From assembly GCA_947470895.1 (NCBI GenBank), contig CANIVF010000008.1, forward strand, positions 1 to 64,000: a stretch of DNA of 64,000 nucleotides, read 5' to 3'. Positions 45,601 through 52,294 of this stretch are shown here, in pieces. Source of the stretch: Bacteroidota bacterium (GTDB taxonomy: Bacteria; Bacteroidota; Bacteroidia; Cytophagales; Cyclobacteriaceae). The position numbers and the translations under genes were made by a program. The notes beneath the pieces were generated by a model. That model saw only the letters and a list, made by a program, of their open reading frames with translations. It did not search any database and had not been told where the DNA came from. Position 1 is the stretch's first letter; each line of letters begins with the position of its first letter.

Positions 45601-47840
45601 ATAATAATTCTCCATGTAAGAGCCTTGCAACTCTTGTGCTTAGGATTACCCCCAATCCTGTAGCAAGTTTTCGTACGAGTACCCTCTGCGAAGACGTCCA
45701 AATCAACTTCTCGGATCAATCTTCCTACGCAACTGCAAGTGGTGTGATCCTCGACAAATGGACTTGGAATTTTAGTGATATCAATGCCAGTGCAACCGGC
45801 ACAAACTCCAATAGCGCTACCAGTCAAAATCCGATACATACATATTCCGACCCGCTCGATTACTCCAATGTGACATTGAACGTAACCACGAACTTTGGCT
45901 GTTCCAACTTAGTACCTGCAACAAAGACATTAAGCGTAGGCGGAACTCCCAAAGTAGCTTTTGGCTTTTCTGGAATTTCTGCAGCGGATGACATTGAGTT
46001 TGTTAGTTCATCTACTGTTGCTAACGATGCTATTGCTAGACTCGACTGGACATTCGGAGATGGAACTATTAAGCCGATAGCTTCAAATTTTAATTCACCT
46101 GAATTAAAAAAATATACGAATGAAGGCACCTATAAAGTAAATTTAAAAGTAACAAGCGCTAAGGGTTGCGATGCTAATTTAAACAAGACTATAATCATTC
46201 TGCGCAGATCAACTCCTACAATGGCAGATGCTTACTTGGCACCTTTTGAATCAGATAATGGCGGATGGCAACATGCAGCCACCTCTAAGCCGGGCTTCAA
46301 TACAAATGATTCATGGAAGCATGGAGTTGTTTCAAAAACAATTACCCAAATGGAGGATACTCTTAATGGTAAGAAGGTATGGGCCACAAGCTTAACAGGA
46401 AACTTTAATCCAGAAGAACGGTCCGCTCTTTACTCCCCTAGTTTTGATCTTCGTAATCTTAGTAGGCCAATGGTATCTTTCAATAGTTTTGTGCAGTTTA
46501 ATTCTTCCGAAGGTATTATCCTCCAGTATTCTGTCGATAATAAAAACGTAGCTGATTCTAGTAAGGTATGGCTTGTATTAGGAGAGCAAATCGGTGAAGG
46601 CGTAGATTGGTTTAACGAACAGGGTATTGCAGCTAAACCTGGCGACCAATTATCCAAAGATTTTGGATGGAGTGGAATTGACAAAATAAAATGGATAAGA
46701 CCAAAACATACCCTATCTGAGATCCCCGTTCCATCTCGGGCTCAGGTAGTATTCCGGTTTGCCCTCGCGACCTTAAATAAAAATCCGGATCAGGAGGGTT
46801 TCGCACTTGATCACTTCCGAATTGGTGAACGCACCCGAGTGGTATTGGTGGAAAACTTTACCAACAAAGGTACCAGCAATGCCTATGAAAAAACAGAAAG
46901 CGATTATTTGAAAACTGATTTCCCTGGAATAGTTGGCACAGACTACATCAAAATTAATTATCACGTTGGTTTCCCTGGTACGGACCCATTTAATACAACC
47001 AATCCGGCCGACCCAAGTGCAAGAGCCTTGTATTATCATGTATCAAAAACACCTACTGCATTTTTAGATTCTTTTGATGATCCTATTCCTTTGAATAACG
47101 TAAGCAGGCTATTTTCTAAATGGGGCGAAACCGTATATGGTTCTCAAAGCTTAGAACTGGCAGGAGCCGACATTAGGATAACAGCTACACTATTACCCTC
47201 AAATACATATTCCGTTAGTGTTTCAGTAACTGCTAAAAAGGACTTACCGGTTAGTACCATTTTACATACCGGATTTTTAGAGGCAAAGATTATTTCTACC
47301 AGTCCCCTTATTTTAACAGGAGAAACGGAGTTTGAATATGTATTGAAGAGATTGCTTCCATCCGCAGCAGGCACAAGATTTGGAGCTCCATTATTAAAAG
47401 ATCAAACCAAAACATTTGGCCCTTTTGAGTGGACGGCAGATCCTGCTAAGTTATTCCCGGCAAAAGATGATCTTGCTGTAGTCGCATTCCTTCAGGATGA
47501 GACCACCCAAGAAGTGCATCAGTCTGAATTGAAAAAAGGACTTACAGATCCAGTGGTTGTAACCGGTATTGAGGAGATTCTTCCAGAACAAGTAAACGTA
47601 TACCCCAACCCCGTCAGCGGAGAGTTTAAAGTTGAGTTGCCCTCCATCGTTCAAAATGAAGCCAAAATTCATTTGATTGATCTGACGGGGCGTAGGTATC
47701 AAAAAGAGATGATTCCATCTGGCAGTAATTCCGCTGCGGTAAATGTGGAAGATCTGGCAGAAGGTATTTACATCCTCGAGATTGGTGCTGGAAGCACCGG
47801 TATCATACGTAAGAAAATTATGGTTGTAATGAAAAATTGA
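36687..47840 (+). CDS. Giant T9SS-exported Ig-like/PKD/Omp28-like protein
   Basis: About 3717 residues from ATG 36687 (TTG at 36681 is in frame but less likely). It has a signal peptide (cleavage near LNAAA). Residues about 25-455 hold one divergent and three near-identical 107-residue beta-sandwich repeats (key residues SMKVG, GDDGGQTY, GGFTLG, NGGTDV, DPATNPS). A very long mix of Ig/fibronectin-like and cadherin-like modules follows. A PKD-type pair appears near 3000-3180 (TWNFSDINAS, DWTFGDGT). An Omp28-like thioredoxin-fold segment (from VVLVENFTNKG, DNA 46839) lacks the usual CxxC. The last 85 residues are a T9SS sorting domain (VNVYPNPVSGEFKVEL, GIYILEIGAG). It is probably a surface adhesin or matrix protein. 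It follows the five-gene cluster by 67 bases. Confidence 0.85.
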   Translation: MIRSILRLTGPVLFFLISYVSLNAAAPIVTTVTVPFGNYKIGSVITFTIVADGTGYTVDAGTTINGVDVTSTFASAGGNNYTLTYTVASGNTDRASVGALPINILIRNGAGAGNLNTYTSSPVSAGVTIDANAPTISNVAIPNVAMKVGRVVTAAITVGDDGGETYTLSSGTIGGFTLGGFTKINNTTYEAQFTITNGGTDVAAGSNIPVNIILADPATNPSAANTTAIAQAGDAIDSNIPTIVNVTISNSSMKVGSVVTATIAVGNDGGQTYVISSGTIGGFTLGSLSRTNSTTYTAPFTVSNGGADVAAGSDIPVSLVIADPATNPSVTYTTAISQGADPIDANIPTISNVSIPDASMKVGDVVTATITVGDDGGQTYTLASSTIGGFTLGSFNRTNNTNYTAQFTITNGGTDVPAGSNIPVSVIVSDPATNQSSAFTTGISQVSDPIDANNPTVQTVGPLVTTGGNVVSAFWNSTNTGINITVPITNSDPSLNNGSIQLQANVNGGGFSNVGAASTITNGERVAGQKVFSLNDVGFEAISSTETNTVRFRAIVNDSVGNSSTFTQSALITIDQTAPAALVAVPDLTTATDTEGIAGTGTGTNTDNITKSTNPTFTGSGVNGTIVKIYSGATEIGSGLVSGSAYSIAVGAISESVHVITGRVMDAAGNLSTATTPYNVTIDRTPPQIGLKKWNADGAAGNKEEIIISFTEILDMSDGLLIANSDIDASKHGFSASISGIKDADSKFFSSITVNSTTYNNVIVLRSLNNGSWPNSSVVITYKDFATNSSAAIGNAPNYVFDLAGNELVTNSFTPSDTDPPTLASGFVLKPNDNTPETIVFQVNETLSQGASVTGFSVDGLPASGTYDLSATITLTSPANGVWNNTSVVSYAPGNVKDGTNNFMSSIPSTPIRLQNITMESNNANGFTNRAKPGNVVTVNFRSDITPSVTPSVIIDNDNATPAVVTGAHPNWQANYTITGSNNNGPLAMLVYMLTESDSTGTNSTTSPLPVSSSVVLDKNPPDITPISITSNHVNSSFATIGNLVTLSFSVNENLFTAPTVTIGGAGTVVTNIGLNYTATATLDNTFSEGVLPILINVQDEVGNLASATTTTNASSVTFDKTAPSVSSITLDNSIINSYAASINGTTPALNGNQVDFLVTFTEPVSGITTSSISRSISPLFGSFLFPTISSNVPVVSPVTSGGASSTAPSQYWKVLYPNVAGSGTLSINVLSDLNIIDIVQLSLAAGAAGPAYTVSLPQPSTPVTSFGSSTGTSSITINWTDIPGASHYLVIATTSASPSPAVTDGTYILDDFIIGDGTVSQNIVQGVQSATFSNLAATGYNVFIYPYSLSPNTTSINTSAINFNTTAPATISRNSDIIRDTGFSYSQNIDYKIFQTTDIPSGSGTGSLVLEKFLLRDGVDADNLGTTLSSITLDVVNYQNLRQLALYDGTTEIKELPVSGADITVMNSTTARMTFNSLAPFTAADGTSQPLSIRGSFLGTGVTDNQIISIGVVSVTASSTSSSQFITNSPTGIQSNLPSGTNNDNNKIEVTATKLDYTSIPLSATINVNFGPVVVQARDVNNIIDQDFVNAVSAFGNNDVVAMINTPFTPAPILSFTAGQLTLPPNFQFTATPGDGSTQLSISSGGINNQLSPSIGVVSSQESVLSYNSVAFVERLPYILFQSSDITGAGNSAALATFVLQDGNGLTLDLDGAPTKISSVTFDITTTNNLGVSVAGAKDVRKIALYNASGLELGEQALGNSTSVTFNIASAASYITADDNLSTTFTIRATFLNDNANVRDLNNIRIKLTNVTQGSGSELNTLLPSLTGGSWTKATGAITNGQLTPIDKNIVDVVATKLQFIQQPSSVVGINRPVPLPPGTPVKIVANDTNGLIDLEFNNAYNSKLTLTVPTTTPTAQLQTTSFAYSDGEVTLDPNTLVYTSAGDGTLTATSTNNPPTALTVTAAVSNLVDVFDVTAIYSFAGVNTPSNFAGGSVNKIIYGVTFTAPFTRSSEPKLNSFVISFDNTITGVFKNPRVFEQKNNSTYSSIIAKNITDAAIKGKVTQGSFTFTVDFTGVGGVPRDFHAIGGTTYTYFLMVDVETTANSGTPPMQPYIEDLDWQFGTPGSLDPTSGNIVTSLGSTHASKTNTSGLTFSFAAIYPPSLIVSNPSKGQINVDPNGNIELTFDAPIWSLDATIELFQTTSVGTPGTKVGDLQLLGNQGRFDSSKPQTDAVNIGHLSPTITFDVPSPLAFNQIYYVNIKKGTFDQTSNAGAGIIDQSGNKFPGIFSPGVLYFRTSSNIAPKLLSTGTSPTTPLPSQIINISLTGATIQASFDFPGNAYFMLTNNPTITPPTNDQIKGDVAYAGSLTRGNFTISQTNPITQFGTINYGLSTNQQYDVWMFAENSDLPSAIRTVGPYQGSPGFAASATPASPTFTFTATTPVGTGVILYSPTYSICPGSYQPLNEPITIVERNNGDFTGTGSGIQTFNLLLPPGFEFETSLPVNGKVILSSTADFIANSGSLSFLSNSVVQVIYTNANTPTNSRDNISISGLKVLATGAASGSITRLGGTTLTAVNAIPDGAVVANIGTNSIDPISFTNSYLGDGSILPDLINDKFETVQLIPTVPAGDYGASTFSGQGVTLDSLYLSSVTLGLPFNITISHTDNNGCVSQNAIQYLVYDHRTGLGLAPSYCITNYYFPTPGTYPTTYSVFFNSFPGFYLTSLSTGVPITITPGSQYLDNSWSSIIQTLPVKSITGFNPNDNPLPGTSYYNYTFDVRTINNNTDWYDFREFNSTTGQGKPYYQGGSLGRVEYTGLYQSIANVALTDVKLVQSTQLFAPAIAYLEVSGNISNGGAPLTNDPSNPFVASDFDPKNGPQPSGYLPNLGNPGTFIFCEQGGPITINGYPAASGGTSVGKFTLVNHATGTPLVLTPDPASPGNFLGFKDNGNGVATINPTLVNNSYNNIRIVYEYQDNNSPCKSLATLVLRITPNPVASFRTSTLCEDVQINFSDQSSYATASGVILDKWTWNFSDINASATGTNSNSATSQNPIHTYSDPLDYSNVTLNVTTNFGCSNLVPATKTLSVGGTPKVAFGFSGISAADDIEFVSSSTVANDAIARLDWTFGDGTIKPIASNFNSPELKKYTNEGTYKVNLKVTSAKGCDANLNKTIIILRRSTPTMADAYLAPFESDNGGWQHAATSKPGFNTNDSWKHGVVSKTITQMEDTLNGKKVWATSLTGNFNPEERSALYSPSFDLRNLSRPMVSFNSFVQFNSSEGIILQYSVDNKNVADSSKVWLVLGEQIGEGVDWFNEQGIAAKPGDQLSKDFGWSGIDKIKWIRPKHTLSEIPVPSRAQVVFRFALATLNKNPDQEGFALDHFRIGERTRVVLVENFTNKGTSNAYEKTESDYLKTDFPGIVGTDYIKINYHVGFPGTDPFNTTNPADPSARALYYHVSKTPTAFLDSFDDPIPLNNVSRLFSKWGETVYGSQSLELAGADIRITATLLPSNTYSVSVSVTAKKDLPVSTILHTGFLEAKIISTSPLILTGETEFEYVLKRLLPSAAGTRFGAPLLKDQTKTFGPFEWTADPAKLFPAKDDLAVVAFLQDETTQEVHQSELKKGLTDPVVVTGIEEILPEQVNVYPNPVSGEFKVELPSIVQNEAKIHLIDLTGRRYQKEMIPSGSNSAAVNVEDLAEGIYILEIGAGSTGIIRKKIMVVMKN
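37092..38054 (+). repeat. Three tandem 321-bp coding repeats
   Basis: Units at 37092-37412, 37413-37733 and 37734-38054, each exactly 107 codons, lie at the 5' end of the giant gene. The encoded units share most residues, while the DNA has diverged at third positions. A more divergent fourth unit precedes them (from about 36765). They arose by internal duplication and may expand or contract by recombination. Confidence 0.75.
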
Positions 47841-47860
47841 TTTGTGTAAGTTTTACATTT

Positions 47861-47900
47861 ATAAAAAGGCCTTTTTATTTGATTAAAGGCTTTTTTATTT
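47861..47900 (+). terminator. Terminator after the giant gene
   Basis: A perfect 18-base palindrome (ATAAAAAGG/CCTTTTTAT, 47861-47878) is followed by AAAGGC and a long T-rich run. It can also fold as AAAAAGGCC with GGCTTTTTT around the spacer, with one mismatch. It lies 20 bases after the stop of the giant gene. Confidence 0.6.
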
Positions 47901-47977
47901 TATTTTGTTGTGTTATTAAATGTAAGTTTCTTTAATTAATTTCGGCTTTTAAATTTCTACTATCTAGTCTGTAGCGT

Positions 47978-48793
47978 ATGGAAATGTTCCTCAAAGCCGA
48001 TACTTGGCTAGCCCTGCTCACGCTTTGTTTTCTTGAAATAGTGCTCGGTATTGATAATATCATTTTCATTTCCATTGTATCGAATAAACTACCTGAAGAG
48101 GAACGCAAAAAAGCGCGTAACACCGGGCTGTTCTTAGCAATGTTTGTCAGGGTTGCGTTGTTGCTGGGTATCACGTGGATTATCGGTTTCACAGAGCCCT
48201 TGTTTACTGTTCCCGCCAATTTCATTTTTGAACATGATATGCCTTTTAGTGGCAAGGACTTGATTCTTGGTTTTGGCGGATTATTCCTTATTGCAAAAAG
48301 TACGATGGAGATCAACCATGAAATGGAGGGAGATGAAGATGATGAACAAGGTGGCGTAAAGGCTGCCGCGGTCACCTTTGCCGGCACAATCGTCCAGATC
48401 ATTTTATTGGATATTATTTTCTCTTTCGACTCTATTCTTACCGCAGTAGGTATTGTGCCTCCTGAGCAAGTAGTTATCATGATCATCGCTGTCATTGTGT
48501 CCATTTTTGTGATGATGTTCTTTTCTGGTTCCATTAGCGATTTCATTAAGCAGCACCCTTCCATGGAAGTGCTCGCCCTTGGCTTCCTGATATTAATTGG
48601 ATTTACCTTGCTGCTGGAAGGTCTACATCAAGAAATCCCCAAAGGATACATTTACTTCGCGGTTGCCTTTTCTTTACTGATTGAGTTCACCAATATTCGA
48701 GTGCGCAAGAAGAGAAAGAAAACTACCGTGAAACTCAACAAGCCCTATGATGAGGCCGAGTTGAAAAAAGCAGTGGAAGAGCTGAACAAATAA
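47978..48793 (+). CDS. TerC/Alx-family integral membrane protein
   Basis: This gene encodes 271 residues with seven to nine membrane helices. Family motifs with charged residues inside helices are present: CFLEIVLGIDNIIFISIVSN in the first helix, the central loop EINHEMEGDEDDEQGG, and IIFSFDSILTAVGI with the conserved Asp. The family is connected with metal-ion homeostasis, notably manganese efflux during metallation of exported proteins, and historically with tellurite resistance. No tellurite genes are nearby, so a metal-ion role is more likely. It has a basic C-terminal tail (VRKKRKKTTVKLNK). The next gene begins four bases later. Confidence 0.9.
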   Translation: MEMFLKADTWLALLTLCFLEIVLGIDNIIFISIVSNKLPEEERKKARNTGLFLAMFVRVALLLGITWIIGFTEPLFTVPANFIFEHDMPFSGKDLILGFGGLFLIAKSTMEINHEMEGDEDDEQGGVKAAAVTFAGTIVQIILLDIIFSFDSILTAVGIVPPEQVVIMIIAVIVSIFVMMFFSGSISDFIKQHPSMEVLALGFLILIGFTLLLEGLHQEIPKGYIYFAVAFSLLIEFTNIRVRKKRKKTTVKLNKPYDEAELKKAVEELNK

Positions 48794-48797
48794 TAGC

Positions 48798-49322
48798 ATG
48801 GACGACATTCGATATCCTGTCGGTAAATTTGCTCCGAAGGAAAATTATACCGCTGAAGATACTGCTGCATTCCTTAAGAAAATAGAAGAGTTTCCGGCCA
48901 ATCTGGAGAAGGCAATTAAAAACCTTAACGACCAACAACTCGACACTCCGTATCGCGAAGGAGGCTGGTCGGTGCGTCAGGTGGTTCATCATCTTGCTGA
49001 TAGTCACATGCATGCGTACATACGCACAAAATGGACGCTCACCGAAAACGAACCCGTCATCAAAGCATATTTTGAGAAGCTTTGGGCCGAAACGGAAGAT
49101 AACAAATCACATCCAGCTATTTCCATTGCTTTACTAAAGGCACTACATGCAAAATGGATAACTCTACTTGGAACGATACCCTTCACAGAGCTTGATCGAT
49201 TCTTTGTTCATCCTGAAACTAAGCGACAAGTTACCCTCAAGACTTTAATGGGTACATACGCCTGGCATGGAGAGCATCATCTGGCGCAGATTACGAATCT
49301 TAAAAAGTGGAAGGGCTGGTAG
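48798..49322 (+). CDS. DinB/YfiT-like metal-dependent transferase
   Basis: This gene encodes 174 residues, a four-helix DinB-fold protein. The metal-binding histidines are visible in RQVVHHLADSH (first helix pair) and YAWHGEHHLAQI (last helix). The N-terminal KFAPKENYTAED and the GGWSVRQV segment match the YfiT/BstA subgroup, which includes bacillithiol-S-transferases and other small-thiol transferases. Bacteroidota of this kind may use bacillithiol, so a detoxifying thiol transferase is plausible but not shown. It follows terC closely and is probably cotranscribed with it. Confidence 0.85.
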   Translation: MDDIRYPVGKFAPKENYTAEDTAAFLKKIEEFPANLEKAIKNLNDQQLDTPYREGGWSVRQVVHHLADSHMHAYIRTKWTLTENEPVIKAYFEKLWAETEDNKSHPAISIALLKALHAKWITLLGTIPFTELDRFFVHPETKRQVTLKTLMGTYAWHGEHHLAQITNLKKWKGW

Positions 49323-49383
49323 TACTGGTTCAAGAGTCTACACTTGCGTAATTTTGCATGATGGGTTTCACCAACATGGTCTC

Positions 49384-50328
49384 ATGAATTCATATCGTGC
49401 TCCGTTTCTTCTTTTCAATAGGCATCTTGAAACGATCTATCCTTCGCTTATTCGAAAGGTGGAAAGTTTACCTTATGTGCGCGAGCGGATCACCACGCCT
49501 GACGATGACTTTCTCGATCTTGATTGGTTGAACAAAGATTCAAAAAAGCTGATCATCCTATCTCATGGTTTGGAAGGCAATAGCCAGCGGTCCTACATCA
49601 AAGGCATGGCTAACCTATTTTACAACGATGGGTATGATGTACTGGCCTGGAACTATCGTGGATGCAGTGGAGAAATGAATCGCAAAATCCGGTTTTATCA
49701 CAGTGGCGCCACCGATGATCTGGACCTGGTGGTAACCCATAGCATCGCCAAAGGCTATACTGAAATCAACCTGATTGGATTTAGTCTGGGAGGAAATCTA
49801 ACGCTAAAATATCTGGGAGAAAAAGCATCCTCTTTGAATTCAATTATTCGAAAAGGGGTTGCATTCTCAGTGCCTCTAAACCTACATAATAGTTGCGTGG
49901 AGATTTCAAAGCCTTCCAATTGGGTGTACAACAAACGTTTTCTCAACAGCCTGAAGGAAAAGGTCATCAACAAATCAAAGCAGATTTCAGCATTGAATCC
50001 TTGCCACCTGGCTTCGATAAAAAGCTTAATTGAGTTCGACAATACCTATACCGCACCGATTCATGGTTTTAGAGACGCGATTGACTATTACGAGCAATGT
50101 AGTTCCATACGATATATTGAATCCATTAAGCGACCAACCCTAATCGTGAATGCATTGAATGATCCGTTTCTTAGTGGTGACTGCTACCCTTCTCATTTGC
50201 CAAATCATCCTTATCTAAAATTCGAATTTCCAGAACGAGGTGGTCATGTGGGCTTCGCCTTATTTAATCAAAATGGTCTATATTGGTCCGAACTTAGGGC
50301 TCTTCAGTTTATACAGTCTAATCCATGA
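49384..50328 (+). CDS. YheT-family alpha/beta hydrolase
   Basis: About 314 residues from ATG 49384 (MNSYRAPFLLFNRHLETIYPS, the usual family start). The open frame continues 39 codons upstream into the previous gene but this part is not conserved in the family. The catalytic elements are visible: the oxyanion-type HGLEGNSQRSYIKG, the nucleophile elbow IGFSLGGNLTLKYLGE, the acid in ALNDPFLS and the late His in ERGGHVGFAL. Family members are putative esterases of unknown substrate. Its stop overlaps the next gene's ATG by four bases. Confidence 0.9.
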   Translation: MNSYRAPFLLFNRHLETIYPSLIRKVESLPYVRERITTPDDDFLDLDWLNKDSKKLIILSHGLEGNSQRSYIKGMANLFYNDGYDVLAWNYRGCSGEMNRKIRFYHSGATDDLDLVVTHSIAKGYTEINLIGFSLGGNLTLKYLGEKASSLNSIIRKGVAFSVPLNLHNSCVEISKPSNWVYNKRFLNSLKEKVINKSKQISALNPCHLASIKSLIEFDNTYTAPIHGFRDAIDYYEQCSSIRYIESIKRPTLIVNALNDPFLSGDCYPSHLPNHPYLKFEFPERGGHVGFALFNQNGLYWSELRALQFIQSNP

Positions 50329-51023
50329 TTGAACGTTACTCCATCCATGCATCTGCCAAGCAGATTGCAACTCGATTTAATATTGAAGAACCAGAAGCAT
50401 TTCGGCCACGTTACAATGCGGCTCCATCACAATTATTACCAGTGATTACACACGAAAGCCCGCAGGGCTTCTCTTATCTTTATTGGGGCATTGCACCTCA
50501 ATGGTCAAAAAATAAGACCATCGCAGAAAGGATCATTAATACAGGAGGTGAACTGATCAAGGATAAGCCAGTACTAAAAAAGAACCTTAAAACACATCGC
50601 TGCCTGATACCCGCTGATGGATTTTATGCGTGGAAGAAAGTAGGAAAGAAAACCAACGTGCCCTGGAGAATCGTGTTAAAGTCGAAAGACATCTTCTCAT
50701 TCGCTGGAATTTGGGAGGAATATGAAGATCATGAAGGGAATTCATTTCATACATTTTCTATCATCACCACCCCGTCCGACAAATGGATCTCCGAAATTAC
50801 CGAGCGCCAGCCTGTCATTTTTTCAAAGGAAGAAGAGAAAATATGGTTGGACCGAAGTGCTTCTGAAGATCAACTCATTTCACTGATCAAAGCATGCTCG
50901 GCTGATTTACTCGAGGGCTATAATGTTTCACCCGTAATAAACGATGTGGAGAGGGACGTACCCAGTTTGATTATTCCAACACCCCCTGCCGATCAGTTCG
51001 GCAACCTTACCTTATTCGACTAG
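50325..51023 (+). CDS. SRAP (HMCES/YedK)-family protein with a degenerate active site
   Basis: This gene encodes 232 residues. It has the SRAP fold markers RPRYNAAPSQLLPVI, YLYWGIAPQW, INTGGELIKDKP, HRCLIPADGFYAWKK and TTPSDKWISEITERQPVIF. SRAP proteins shield abasic sites in single-stranded DNA by crosslinking through Cys2, helped by Asn, Glu and His. Here residue 2 is Ile, the Glu of 'GFYEW' is Ala102, and the His of 'HDRMP' is Thr159. Only Asn72 remains. The crosslinking chemistry should therefore be lost, although DNA binding may persist. The ATG overlaps the upstream stop by four bases. No alternative start supplies a Cys. Confidence 0.88.
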   Translation: MIERYSIHASAKQIATRFNIEEPEAFRPRYNAAPSQLLPVITHESPQGFSYLYWGIAPQWSKNKTIAERIINTGGELIKDKPVLKKNLKTHRCLIPADGFYAWKKVGKKTNVPWRIVLKSKDIFSFAGIWEEYEDHEGNSFHTFSIITTPSDKWISEITERQPVIFSKEEEKIWLDRSASEDQLISLIKACSADLLEGYNVSPVINDVERDVPSLIIPTPPADQFGNLTLFD

Positions 51024-51025
51024 AT

Positions 51026-51850
51026 TTAGAATCCATCGTCTTCTTCTTTCTTGGCAGGGTCCACCTTCTTCTTCGGATCAGCATCAGTAGCCTTAGTAGC
51101 TTTCTTCTTAAATGGATTCAATGATTTCTTTTTCTTTACTACCGTTGCTGTATCGGTGGCTGGGTTATTTACCTGCAAAGAATCATCTGCCTTTTTGGAC
51201 TTATCCTTCTTACCAAAGAGTCGTTTAAAGAATCCTTGCTTCGCATCTTTTTTCTCTGCTAAGGCTTTACTTTGTTGCTTGGCAGCGCGTGCGTCAGGCA
51301 AGACCAAAAGATCACGTAGATACCACATGTATATATCCTGATCCATGTTATACTTCTCCTTGGTTTTTGTAATGGCATAAGCACTATCAACCTGCTCAGC
51401 TTTAGGCTTGTTAGCTTGAACAGTTAAGGTATCGGTAATACTCCTGGCCGCACTATCCAGCGCTGCTTTTATATCCAAAGAATCCGCTTTCTTAGGAAGT
51501 ACCTGTTTCATCTCAACGGTTTGCAATGCGCGGAGAGCTTTCTTATACGTCTTCTCTGGAAGCAGTAAATACTTGTCCATTTTTACACGCTTCACTTTGG
51601 GTAATGCCGGCCCTGATAATACATTGCTATTCGCCCAGGAAGAATCCCGTGCAGGAAGGGTTATGGTTTTGCCTGTCGATGCGATGATATCTTTAGATGA
51701 GGTGGTGCTTTCGTTGTAGTAAACAAACTTTTCCCTGGCTGTCGGTTTATCGAAAATAAAAGCACTTTGATAAGCAGGACAAACGAGATGTTGAGTACAA
51801 GAACTCAGCGCCAACAGAGTGATTACGTACGTTAATAGTGCTCGGGGCAT
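51026..51850 (-). CDS. Lipoprotein with Lys-rich C-terminal half
   Basis: This gene encodes 274 residues with a lipobox (LSSC, Cys at about 18), then TQHLVCPAYQSAFIFDK, a segment shared by Cytophagales lipoproteins. The middle region is helical (KTYKKALRALQTVEMKQVL, YMWYLRDLLVLPDARAAKQQ). The last 75 residues are a low-complexity Lys/Asp/Ala tail (FFKRLFGKKDKSKK, NPFKKKATKATDAD). A role in envelope or gliding machinery is possible but not shown. It ends two bases from the convergent SRAP gene. Confidence 0.8.
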   Translation of the reverse strand: MPRALLTYVITLLALSSCTQHLVCPAYQSAFIFDKPTAREKFVYYNESTTSSKDIIASTGKTITLPARDSSWANSNVLSGPALPKVKRVKMDKYLLLPEKTYKKALRALQTVEMKQVLPKKADSLDIKAALDSAARSITDTLTVQANKPKAEQVDSAYAITKTKEKYNMDQDIYMWYLRDLLVLPDARAAKQQSKALAEKKDAKQGFFKRLFGKKDKSKKADDSLQVNNPATDTATVVKKKKSLNPFKKKATKATDADPKKKVDPAKKEEDDGF

Positions 51851-51873
51851 TCCAGACGGATGATCACAATTGA

Positions 51874-51881
51874 CAAAAATA
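51874..51881 (-). promoter_or_regulatory. -7 element of the lipoprotein gene
   Basis: Minus strand TATTTTTG, an exact TANNTTTG match, 23 bases before the start codon. No clear TTG box was found. Confidence 0.4.
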
Positions 51882-51940
51882 AGTATTTACCTTAGTAATG
51901 CGAAAGTAATGAATAAAACAATAAAATACTGATAATCAGA

Positions 51941-52294
51941 TTACAATCTATTCAACTCTACTTTTAAACTTTTACTCAATGAGGCTGCTACGAGTTCGTA
52001 CGAAGAGTCAATGCATTGTTTCAGCAGTTTATCAGAAATACTTCCATCCATCAATATGGTAATCCAATGCTTTTTATTCATGTGATATCCCGGCAAAACA
52101 GAGGTGTACCGTTCACGCAGCTGAACGGAAATTTCAGGATCACATTTCAGATTAATACTTCCGAATGACTCCAGATCAGTGAGGGCGAACATCTTACCCA
52201 TCACCTTAAATACGAGTGTGTTTTCACCAAACGGAAATTCTTCCGTTACGCTTTTTTTTGCAAGGCAGAAACTTCTAAATGATTCTATGTTCAA
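51941..52294 (-). CDS. MmcQ/YjbR-family protein
   Basis: This gene encodes 117 residues of the small YjbR fold: an N-terminal helix (SFRSFCLAKKSVTEEFPFGE), FKVMGKMFALTD, LKCDPEISVQLRERY, and the end VLPGYHMNKKHWITILMDG. The family has a double-wing DNA-binding-like fold, but its function is unknown. Its start overlaps the upstream 69-residue gene by four bases, so it is the last gene of the ispG unit. Confidence 0.88.
   Translation of the reverse strand: MNIESFRSFCLAKKSVTEEFPFGENTLVFKVMGKMFALTDLESFGSINLKCDPEISVQLRERYTSVLPGYHMNKKHWITILMDGSISDKLLKQCIDSSYELVAASLSKSLKVELNRL

Noticed and set aside
47932-48564. 210-codon open frame antisense to terC
   Set aside because: Composition (Met/Ile/Ser/Lys-rich, no motifs) is that of a shadow frame over the well-supported TerC gene.
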